Assembly: GCA_019914945.1 (NCBI GenBank)
Contig: CM034103.1
Span: forward strand, 2,170,001-2,234,000
Length of the DNA stretch: 64,000 bases
Direction: 5' to 3'
Source: Typha latifolia
Taxonomy: Eukaryota > Streptophyta > Magnoliopsida > Poales > Typhaceae
How positions within the stretch are numbered: position 1 is the stretch's first letter; every line of letters begins with the position of its first letter. This document shows positions 40,601 through 52,600 of the stretch, piece after piece. The notes beneath the pieces were generated by a model. It was given only the letters and a program-made list of their open reading frames with translations. It was not told the DNA's origin and ran no database searches. The translations under genes and the position numbers were made by a program.

Positions 40601-43600
40601 ATATCTGACATTTTGAATGGAAACAATCTATTTCCATATTAAGTTTCATAAGAACATGTTTGTACGTTTAGTTAAAAAAATTTATGAGATCATTCTCCAG
40701 TTTTAGGAAAATATTAGTTTAACTAATGGCATTCGTATGCATAAAATTGGAACAGAGACTCTCCGGCATGCTTTGTGTGCTAACAAGGAAATAGTTGAAG
40801 AAGAGCATGAGACACTTCACACATTTATCTTCTCAATAACCTTTGTTATGAATGTATTAAATACTTTTCAAGTGCTTGGTCTGCTAAATCAAAATATCAT
40901 CATCATCATCATGGTCAGCACAATTGAGGCATTTGCCTATGATATGGCACTGGCCTAAGGACGGCTCGAACGAAAAGGCTCCAAAGAATTGTCAAACTTC
41001 AATAACTGGTTTTCAATCAAACATCAATCGTCTAGATATTGGTACCAAATTCTTCGCCATGGGAAAATCAATCAACTTGCCCTAAACACCCCAGTTGGAT
41101 AAGGCATCTACCTTCTTGGTTGCAATCTAGGCTCATATACCTACGGAGCAATGGCACGGACACCACATTTAGGCACGTGTACTCATGCAGATGCTAGAGG
41201 GCAGCCCATCCAGTGACGTTTTGGTTGGGCGACGAGTTGTGAGGGAGAGATTTCACATGAGTATTTTAGTCTTTCGTTTAAGAGGCTTTTTTAGTCTTTT
41301 GCCCTTTTTTTAGGGTTTGCTTATATAAAGGCATGTTACATTATCACTTGGAGTTTAATGAATACTTTTGACATTTTGAGATTATCAACTTTTCCTTTGC
41401 TGGTGGATTCCAACAACCCATTAGTGGATTCTATTGACATTTCTTTTCTCCATTGAAACTCTTGTTCTACATTATTTTTGGTATTAGAGCTAAAAATTCT
41501 ACACTACACCGCATTTATTTTTTGCCTGATCGTCCCACAAACACCGGAGAGCTATGACATCCGATGCACAAGGAGCACAACAAGTTCCGAATCCGAATCG
41601 CACAAAGATAACACCATTAGTGAGGGACAGGAAGAATCCATCATCACCGTGGAATCTCCACGTGGGACTCGAAAATCATCAAAAGAGAGTTGCTATGTTA
41701 TTCAATAAATCAACCTCTCTTTTCATTGTAGATAAGAAAAAAAGGAGAACGTCTTGTTTGAAAAAGAAAATCCAAAATTCAATTTACTGTTTCCTTTTCT
41801 CTCTGCATTTTGAATTTCAAAATTTCAAGATTCAAATTTAAAGATTGCTTTTCCTTAATTATCTCAATTGTTTTCTTAATTTCCTATTTTATCGGAATGT
41901 CCCAAACAACCAAACCTTCAAAATTTCTCTTTTCCCTCCAAATCAATTCCAACCCAAAACCAAACCCACTAACCCACCCATCAACCTTGACTCAACCAAA
42001 CCCCAACTCAACCCAATAACCAAAATCCATCATCCCAAAGCCCAAAAACTCACTGACCCACTTAACCCAACCTGTTAAACCAATAAACCCAGTTAACCAA
42101 TCAACCCGATCCATGTTTCTCTTCCCATTAGATCTCATTCCATACCTCCCATTCTTCCTCCATTCCCACAGCCGCCATTAATCCCTTCCTCCGAGCAGAG
42201 CTACCCACCTTGATGCCACTCCGTCGAGTTCTTCGACAATGCCAACTCGCCGAGATGTTCATCGACAACAACGTCACTGCACCCCACAACCATTCATCTC
42301 TTATCAGCTACCCTTCCTTCAGCCGGCAGCACCGCTGCCTTGCCAACTCCATCTGTCGGTCACCACTGCATTAATCAATGCCTCGTCGACCACCTATTGT
42401 GGGCCTCCATTCGTACGATCAACACCACTGCTAGGAAGCCTCTGTCCACCGGTCATCACTCTACCGCACCACCATCGTCGTCGCTCTCGGCCCACCTAAC
42501 ACCGCTTTCTTTTCATCGCCACTGGCATCTCCAGCACCGGTATCACCTCCCAGTCAGCCTCTGCTGCTACGATCGACGACAATAGCCTTCCACCTCACTA
42601 TTGTTGTCACCACCGCGGACTCCACTACCATCGTCACCACCATGGTCTCCACTGCCACTGTCACCATGTACCCTTCCAATGGTAATGATCTCCTTGTCAG
42701 TCACTATTACCCACTTGCTGCCACCACTGGCGCCCCTCCAACTGTCGTCGTCACCATCACGCCTCTACTACCACTAGCCTCCCTGTCAGTCACCGGTCTT
42801 CACCGTCACCTTAATCACTGCCACCACCGTAGCTTCTCCTAGTGCTGCTGCTACCGCTGCCCAACGTTGACCCACCTATCAGTCACGACATGCTCTCCAG
42901 AGAATTCGCTAGAATAGGTAACATCCTTCCTTGTCAAAGTGTAACCTAATCATCTTTAATAGCTCGTCCTAATTTTTGTGTCAAAATATGTGATAGCATA
43001 ACTGAGTACCACTAGAAATAAAAACCTTTGCTTTACATTTCTGCTGAAACACACTAAACTCAATATTAATGGGGTAACTAGCTTGATTAGAGGGAAAAAT
43101 CTAAACATATAGGTTACCGTTTCGATTGCGAGGCATGCACTATTGGATTGAAGTTAAGTGTGGAATTCTTATCATATCATTATATTATTCGTAGTAGTTA
43201 TTGCATTTCACTTTGCATTATTATTCCAAAAAATCTTTTTGCATGAACCTTAGTAGTGGTCGGGTAGTTTTCAATTTTCAATCCCATTTTGTTATGAAAC
43301 CTAGCACCATGGATGATATTCGAAGATTCAATCAGGAATCCTTTGATAAATATGCCACCAAACTTGATGATATCAACACCTGTCATGAGCCTTTTGAAAC
43401 TTGTTATGACAAGCCTAGAAATGGGAACGATACAAAAGCTTCCATGAGCTACGCATGTCAATCCCGACTTTGACATCCCACGATGTGATCATAATCAATC
43501 TTATCAAGAAAGAGTTCTAAACTAATTTCTACAACAATGTCAATATCAATATGAAACTATGGAACCAAATGTTAACAAAAGATTTAGAAACACCACAACT

Positions 43601-46600
43601 TACGAAGAATATAAAGACCCTGAGGATCAAATAATGAAAAATATTACAATAGATGCTCCTACATTTGATGGACGGGTGGATCCAACGATGTTCACCAATT
43701 GGATTCGCAAAATGGACCACTTATTCCTGTGGTATAACTTGTCTGAAGATCAAAAAGTCATATTTGCCCAAATGAGGCTTATTTTTTTTGGCAAATTAGC
43801 GAACAAATTTTAATCTGAAGAAATCAACCCCCGATGACTGATTGGGTAGAAACGAAAGAAAATAAAAGAAAAATATTTGCCCAATTCTTATCACAGTGAC
43901 TTATTGGACTAGTGGAATAATCTTAGGAAAGGGACAAGATCTGCAAGCAATTATATGTCTCAATTTGAGGAGTACATATTAAAGTGCAACATCGTAGAAG
44001 ATGAAAGGATGACCTTAATTCATTTCAGGCACGGCCTCAACAAATATATTAGGCGTGAATTAATTTTTCGAGAAGTAACCACATTAAATCAAGCTTACAC
44101 TTTTGCATTAAACTATGAAATGATCGCCAAGCAACAACTATCAAGGCGTTCCGTGAGTCGAACTCCTTTTAATTTTGCCCCAAATGGAGCTAAAAGCCTC
44201 AAACCCAAGCTGCAACATCTCTTCCTAGAAATAGCCTCAATCCGCTATCGATCAACTAGGATAAAGGGAAAGGACATTTGAATGACACTATACCTACCAC
44301 CGATATTCATCGGTGCTATAGATGTAAACAAATAGGTTGGGTTTCCATGCATTGTCCTAGTAAGGCTATAAGGCCTTATACTCTGGGGATAGGAAAATGT
44401 AGTTGAAGAAGACGATGGCGATGAACAAATTTATGAACCGGACCCTGATGTTATACATGATAGTGATGAGGAACGTGCCTTTGCATCCCGTTGGGGTTGT
44501 CAGGATGCGCGTTGACTCTACCAAGGGATATTGATGATTGGCGTCGCAACATAATTTTTGCACCTACATTAAATGCGGGATTAAAGACTACAAGGTAATC
44601 ATCGATAATGGAAACTGCATTAATATGGTCTCTTCTAGTGTAGTGTCCCATCTAGGATTAAAATCTACTCATCTAAATCCTTACAAAGTATCTTGGAACA
44701 ACGCCTCCTCTATTTCCATTAATGAGCATTGTCTTGTTCCCATCCAATTTTTTTCATACAAAGAAGATATTCGGTGTGACATTTTGCCAATGGATGTGGG
44801 GCATATTATCTTGGGTCGTCTATGGTTGTTTGATTGAGATGTGACCATTTTTGCCCGATCGAATTCGTGTTCTTTCTTTTTTTTAGGGTACAAAAATAAA
44901 AATTAATCCTATGCACCCCAAACTAGCTAATAACGATAACAAAGAGAACGCTATTACTCAAAAGGTTTTACACATCATAGATCCCAAAGAATTTGCAGAG
45001 GCAAACCAAGAATCCATCGTTTTTGCCTTATTGGCGCGCAAAGTGGAGAATCACACCATTAGTCCACCTTCTGAAGAAGTAGCTCATCTTTTGGCAGAAT
45101 TTCAAGCTGTTTTCTCCGAAGATCTCCTAATTTACCTCATTATCGAATGAGTCTTACTGAACATGCTGAATTACAACAAGTAAATGAGCAGTTAAATAAA
45201 GGATTTGTTCGTGAGAGCTTAAGTCCATGTGTTATCCCTACTTTACTTACTCCAAAAAGGGATGGTTCGTGGCACATGTGCATCGATAGTCATGCTATCA
45301 ATAGGATAACAGTGAAGTATTGCTTTCCAAAGTGGTTACCGCCAAATCAGAATCTGTCCAGGAGATGATTGGGAAACTGTGTTTAAAACCAAGGAAGGTT
45401 TGTATGAATGATTGGTAGCACTTTTTGGGCTCTCTAATGCTCCAAGCACATTTATAAGAGTTATGATACAAGTGCTCCAACCATTCATAGGCAAATTTCT
45501 AGTACTGTACTTTAGTGACATTCTAATTTATAGCCACTCAAAGAGACAACATTTAGATTATTCGCGTCAAGTCTGCCTCGCTCTCCACACTTCAAGCCTC
45601 TATGATAACAAGAAGGTTGCTCATTTCTTATAGATCGAGTTGTTTTTGTAGGATTTGTGGTTTCACCCAAAGGAACATGCGCTGACCCGCAAAAAATCAA
45701 AGCAATTGTTGATTGGCCTAAACCCCAGAACATTCAAGATGTTCATAGTTTTCATGGACCTGATACATTCTATCGACATTTTATTCGCAAGTCAGTACAA
45801 TCATATTCCCAATTACTAATTGCCTCAAAAAAGATGACTTTCAATGGTCTCGATCTGCAAATAAAGCCTTTCAGGAGATCAAGAGGAGAATGACAAAAGC
45901 TCATGTTATGCGCCTTCCTGATTTCTCTAAAGCTTTTGAAGTAGAGTATGATGCCTTAGGAATTGGGATAGGTGGCGTCCTTAGTCAAGAACGTCATCAT
46001 GTTACCTATTTTAGTGAAAAAGTTAAATGAGGCAAAACAAAGGTATTCCACATATGACAAGGAATTTTATACAGTTATTCAAGCTCCTCGCTACTAACAT
46101 CATTATTTACTCCCGAATATATTTGTGCTATACTCTGACCATAAAGCCCTCCAATATCTCAACTCTAAAACGAAGCTCAATGCTCAGCATGGTCGCTGGA
46201 TTGAGTTTTTACAGGAATACACTTTTGTTCTAAAACATAGGGCCGGAGTTAGAAAAAAAAGGCAACTGATGCGCTCAGTCAAAGGATCAATCTTCTTTCC
46301 ATCACAAGTATCACTATCACGGGATTTGACAAGCTAAAAGAAGATTATGCCTCATGCCTAATTTTAGAGAAGCAGTTATGAACCAGATCTGAAAAGTTTG
46401 ACGTAATAAAATTATGATATTTTTATGGGTTGTAACCTCATGAGTTCGGATTCTAATGGCATTGGTTTCACGTGAATCGGTGCTTGGGGTACTCATATGA
46501 CAAGCCAAGGCCCTGAAATAATCACCAAAACTAAAATTGAGCCTTGCAACGAGACACAGACATTTCTCATGCTGCATAACATTTTTTGATATATTTGATA

Positions 46601-49600
46601 GTCGTCAAGCTTCGTCTAACCCTCGTTTTCGCAGTCAAAAGCGAGAAAAACCTGATCCCTCTCCTTTTTACGTCCCAAAATCCCAATTTGTGACCTACCA
46701 TATGATCTTTTTATTGTTATATCAGGAGTTACTCCACGTATTGCAAGTTAAAATTAAAATAGTGGAAGAATATCAGAACTTGACATATTGGTAATTATCC
46801 AATGTTGCGGCCGTCATTGGAGAGTGGCGGACGACAAAGGGTGGTGGTGGACGGCCGTAGAATACGGTGGCTCGTGGAGCTGATAGTAGCTAAGATTTGG
46901 AGGTAGAATTATAATTCTAAGTTAGATCTACTCCTAGAAAAATAAACGGCTATGATTAATTTATTTCTACTCCTAGATTATTTTACTTACTCCTAAGATA
47001 AACTCAAGGCTAAAATAATTTCTCAATATTTCAATGTTTCAATGCTTTAACAAAAAGCAACCCAACCCCTTTATATACAAGGTCGGTACAATGAGTCCTA
47101 GTAGGATTAACATTAAAGGCTTACACGGCTCGAAGTAGAATTTGTCTTAAAAGCTTACATAACTTAATTAGATTTATCTTAAAGGTTTACTTGACTTAAT
47201 TAGACTTATATTAAAGATTTATTTGACTTAATTAGATTTGTCTTTGTTAATGTATATACTCTTATCATGTACCTAAGGGACAATATACCTCAACCATGTA
47301 TTTATACTCATTCTCAATGTGAATACAAGTGTGTTCTTCCATTCGTCACATGGTAACAGAGCCCACACTAGGTTACCATCTCTAACCTTCTTCGTGAACT
47401 CGTAGCCAATCAATCTCTCCAGTCGATGGATCACACTCATTTCCTTCGATGCCTCGCTGCCATCGATCGTCGCGAACTCGAGTGGCAGCTCCAAGATCTC
47501 CATCGACGCCGCCAGCAAATCCGTCGACTCCAGCCCCTTTCCGTCGATTCCGCAGAGGAGCGGCGTCTCCTGGCCTTCGACGCCTCGCTGCCATCGATTG
47601 TCGCGAGCTCGAGTGGCAGCTCCAAGGTCTCCATCGACACCGCTGGCAAATCCGTCGACTCCGGCCCCTTTCCGTCGATTCCGCCCCTTCTCTAGATCTC
47701 TATCAACGCCGCCGACTCTTCCTTCAGGCTAGAAGCTTCTGATCGGAGAGGCTTGCCAACTCCGGCGCTTCCTCCAACTCCGGCGACGGCGATCGTTACA
47801 GGTTGGGCGCCTTTAGGACTCAACGCAAGGTGAATCAATCCCTATCTGAGAAATAATTGATTAGATCAATTCATCTCAATTTGTTCTTGCTCGAAGTCTG
47901 ATCTAGCAAAGGGTTAATTGATTAAACTTGCTACTTGATTCAATTCATCTCAATCCTATCTAAGAAATAATTGATTAGATCAATTCATCTCAATTTGGTC
48001 ATGCTTGAAGTCTGAGCCAGCAAAGGATTAATTGATTAAACTTGCAACTTGAATCTGTTGCTACTATTTTTCAATGGCTAATTCTGATACAGTCCGTGAT
48101 TATCTTCCTTCTTCCGCTGATTTTATGCTTGTAACCGCTGCTGATTGGCCATATTGGTGTGCTACAGTAGAGAGTGCACTTGATGGACGTGACCTCTCAA
48201 TTCATCTTGACAAATCTAGTATTATACCTTCCGATGACTCCAAAGAGTATGCTACTTGGAAGGCTCGTGATCGTCGTGTTCGGGCATATTTGATTGCCTC
48301 TATTAACAAAGCACTTCGTCCGGATTTTATCCGATTTATCACTGCAGCTGATCTTTGGTGCCACCTTCGATCTCGTTTTGTCGAATCTAGTGGTGCTCGG
48401 GAGTATCACCTTCTGTCCAGTGCTCAAACAGCTCAGCAGGGTGAACGATCCATCCAACAGTTTTATAGTCATATGCGAGACTTTTGGCATGAGTTGTAGG
48501 CATTGGAGCCTTCTAATTTTCCTTTGCAATTTGCCAACACCTATGAGACCTTTAGAGAGTGTCGCCAGTTGTACAAATTTCTGTATCCTCTTCGCCCGGA
48601 GTTTGCTCCTTTGGCAGGAACTTTGGTTCATCGTGGCACTTTGCCAAGTTTAGAGTCAGCTGTGGCTGAGCTAGTTGCCGAGGAGACTCGACTACGTACT
48701 GTTCAGTCTCGATGTGCTCCACCAGTGGCTTTCCCTTCGACCGGGGTGGAACAGGTTCTTGCTGTTGCTTCTGCTAATTACTCTCGCTCAAACTGCTCTC
48801 GCTCTCATCCTCAGTGTTCTCATTGTCATAAGCCGGGACATCTGATTGAGACATGTTGGGAATTGTATCCTGAGAAACGCAAGAACCACAAACAAAAGAG
48901 TCGTCTACGTCCGACGGCATCTATGGCTACTATTGTTTCTTCTAAGATGCCTTCCACCATTCCTGTCTTGCATACTGCTCCATCAAATCGTCTTCAGCAA
49001 ATTGAGCAAACACTGGCGCAACAGAGTCAGCTCCTCAGTCGTCTTTTACATAATCCAGTGGCCACTACATCTGCTTCTCCAACAGATCACTCAGCCAACG
49101 TCTTTTTCTTCAAGTAATAGTAAAAGCAGTTCATCTTTTGATCTTGTTCATTCTGATATATGGGGCCCTGCACCTTTATCTTCTAGGTGTGGATATTTGT
49201 ATTATGTGAGTTTCATTGATGACTTTTCTAGATATACTTGGGTTTATCTCATTCGTCATCGCTCTGAGATTCCCCAAATTTATCAAATTTTTACATCTAT
49301 GATTCACACTCAGTTTCACAAACACATTAAGGTTTTCAGGTCTGACTGTGCTCGAGAGTACACCTCTACTGCTATGTGTTCCATTCTCCATTCTCATGGC
49401 ACCATTTTTCAACAGTCTTGTCCCTACACTCATGAACAAAATGGTGTAGCAGAACGAAAACATCGTCATATTTTAGAGACTACGCGTGCTCTCATTCTTA
49501 GTTCATCTATCCCTCGTTCTTTCTGGGCAGAAGCTCTCTTGACCTCTGTTAACCTTGCCTTCTCCTCTCCTACAAGATCGCTCTCCTCATGAGGTTCTTT

Positions 49601-52600
49601 TATCTATTAAACCAGATTATAGTATTCTTCGTCTCTTTGGATGTACTTGCTTTGTTTTGCTACCTGCTCATGAGTATGACAAGTTGTCCGCTCGATCTGT
49701 GCAATGTGTTCTTCTCGGATATAGTTCTGAACACAAAGGTTATAGATGATATGACCCTTTGACTCGTCGAATGCGGATTGCTCGTCATGTCTCTTTTCTA
49801 GAGAATATTCCTTATTACTCTCATGAGTCTGAGGACCTCACTTTTCTTGAGCCTCCAGCTTCGACATCTATTCCTCAGTCTCCTCTTGAGACAGTGCCCA
49901 CTTCAAATTCTCCTGAGGAGCTTCTTGTTGGATGTCCTAGTGATTCTCTCCCTTGTCGTCCTATCACTCAGGTATACTCTCGACAAGTTATTCATGTACC
50001 TCCTTCATCTTCTCCTCCTCATGTTCCTCCTATTTCATTTTCGGCTCCACCTCCTACACCTTCTCCTCCAGCTGGTACTGTGGGTCCTCGCCGATCTCAA
50101 CGTGAGCATCGTTCTCCTCAGAGATATGGATTTATTGATGTTGCATGCTATTCTTCTGAGTTCCACACCTTTTTGACAGCTCTTCACGCAGATCATGAGC
50201 CTAATTCTTATCAGGAGGTTGTTGTCCATCCTGAGTGGCAACATGCTATGAATGAGTTTCAGGCTTTTGCACATACTCAGACATGGGATGTTGTTCCTCT
50301 ACCAAGTGGCATTGAACCTGTTAGTTGTAAATGGGTTTACAAAATCAAGAGATGACCTGATGGATCTATTGAAAGATATAAAACTCGTCTTGTTGCTAGA
50401 GGTTTCACCCAAGAGTATGGCATTGATTATGAGGAGACATTTGCCCTTGTGGCTCAGATGACTATTGTTCGTACTCTTCTTGCGGTAGCTGCCATTCGTC
50501 GCTGGCCTTTGTATCAAATGGATGTAAAAAATGCTTTTCTTCATGGTGATTTGGCAGAAACAGTTTATGTGCAGCCTCCACCGGGATTATCTGTTCCTTT
50601 GTCCCATGTTTGTCGACTTCGGCGTGCCATCTATGGTCTCAAGCAAGCACCCCGTGCTTGGTTTGAGCGGTTTCGTCGAGCAATGACAGAGGTTGGTTTT
50701 GTTGAGAGTGATCATGATCACTCTATGTTTACGTGTGTTTCTCCGCAGGGACGTGTTATTCTACTACTCTATGTAGATGACATGATTATTACAAGTGATG
50801 ATTCAGCTACTATCAAGTCTCTATAGAAACATGTCTCAGCACTTTCAGATGAAGGACTTAGGTCACCTGTGTTATTTTCTTGGTCTTGAGATTGCTCATA
50901 GTGAGAGAGGTATACTTGTATCTCAACAAAAGTATTTTTCTGATTTGATTAGCAGGGCAGCTATATCTGATGATCGGACATTTGATACACTTCTATGTTG
51001 GACAACTTGTGTATTTATGCATCACTAGGCCAAATATTTCTCATACTGTGAGTATAGTTAGTCAGTTTGTGGCGGCTCCTCGATCTACTCATTATGCAGC
51101 ACTACTCCGGATTCTCAGATATGTGCGGGGGACTGTTACTCGCTCTCTATTGATGTCTGTTCATTCATCTCTTGTTCTTCGTACTTATTCTGATGCTGAT
51201 TGGGCTGGTGATCCTACCACTCGTCGTTCTACTACTGGATTCTGTGTATTCCTTGGTGACTCTCTTATATCGTGGCGGAGCAAGAAGCAAGATATTATCT
51301 CTCTCTCTAGCACTGAAGCGAATATAGAGCCATGTCCACTACTTCTAAGGAAATCATTCACCTTCGCCGTCTATTGGGAGATATTGGCATAGCAACTCCT
51401 ACACCCACTGCTCTTTATTGTGATAACAGGAGTGCTATACAAATAGCAAGCAATCATGTATTTCATGAGAGAACAAAACATATTGAGGTAGATTGTCACT
51501 TTGTTCGACATCAGTTTTTAGCTGGCACTATTAGTCTTCCACATATATCATCTATGGAGCAAATAGCAAATTTCTTCACCAAATTGCATCCCACTCCACG
51601 CTTTAGATATCTAGTTAGCAAACTCCTTGTGTTTGATCCACCTTGAGTTTGAAAGGGGGTGTTAATGTATATACTCTTATCATGTACCTGAGGGACAATA
51701 TACCTCAATCATGTATTTATACTCATTCCTAATGTGAATACAAGTGGGTTCTTCCATTCGTCACAGTCTTAAAGGTTTACTTGACTTAATTAGACTTGTC
51801 TTAAAGATTTATTTGACTTAATTAGATTTGTTTTAAAGACTTACCTTTTAGACTTACATGACTTAACTAGACTTTCCTTAAAGACTTATATAAGCATGAA
51901 TCAATTAAAAAATAAAAATGAGATCCATCAAGCTCAATATCTTCATGATACAATCTGATCTGACCAGATTCATATCAAAAGCCTACCTTACTTTGTCAAA
52001 TAATGAGAATGTATCTCCAAACGACTACTCCCTCCAAGATGGTTATCTATTCAAGGCCAACAAACTTTACATACCTCGTACATTTGTAGGTGATTTCTTA
52101 GTTTAGAAAATTCACACAGGTGGTCTTTCAGCACATTTTGGGCTAGATAAAACCATTGAAGAAGTGGAATGCCAATTTTATTTGTCGAGTCTCAAACGTG
52201 GTGTAGCTAAAATAATCAGTCAATGTCGTACTTGTCAATTGGCCAAACATCGCAAACAAAATACTGGCCTATACAGTCCACTTTCTATACCAAACCGCCC
52301 AAGGCAAGATGTGAGTATAGATTTTGTACTTGGTTTACCACGTACTTTTCACAAACACGACTTTATATTTATAGTGATAGATCATTTTTCTAAAATGCCT
52401 CGTATCATTCCACGCGCTAAAACCTCTAACCCTTCAAACATTGCGAAACTCTATTTTGACCATCTGATCAAATTATATGGTTTACGTAAAACTATTGTGT
52501 CAATTCGAGATGTTCGATTTATGAGTTACTTCTGAAAATTTGTGGCATATGATAAGCACAAAACTGATATTTTCAACAGCCTATCATCCTCAAACTGACA

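Larger units (their letters stand above)
47245..51765 (+). mobile_element. Decayed Ty1/copia retrotransposon with 106-bp LTRs
   Basis: 5' LTR 47245-47350 and 3' LTR 51660-51765 both start TGTTAATG and end TTCGTCACA; they differ at five of 106 positions. The 5-bp target duplication GTCTT (47240-47244 and 51766-51770) is perfect. The primer site TGGTAACAGAGCCC follows the 5' LTR and a polypurine tract (GAAAGGGGG) precedes the 3' LTR. The order gag-integrase-RT-RNase H is Ty1/copia. Total 4,521 bp. Confidence 0.95.
47111..51890. repeat. 32-bp tandem repeat array split by the copia insertion
   Basis: Units of the type TTAAAGRTTTAYTTGACTTA + ATTAGAYTTGTC occur about four times in 47111-47244 and about three more times in 51766-51890. 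The two parts are continuous if the copia element and one copy of its target duplication are removed. No function is evident. Confidence 0.8.

Noticed and set aside
42239..42842. Overlapping plus-strand frames rich in Thr, Pro and His
   Set aside because: Several frames are open at once because of CCA/CAC-rich composition; none has a domain.
48197..48631. 144-codon minus-strand frame
   Set aside because: Antisense shadow of copia gag.
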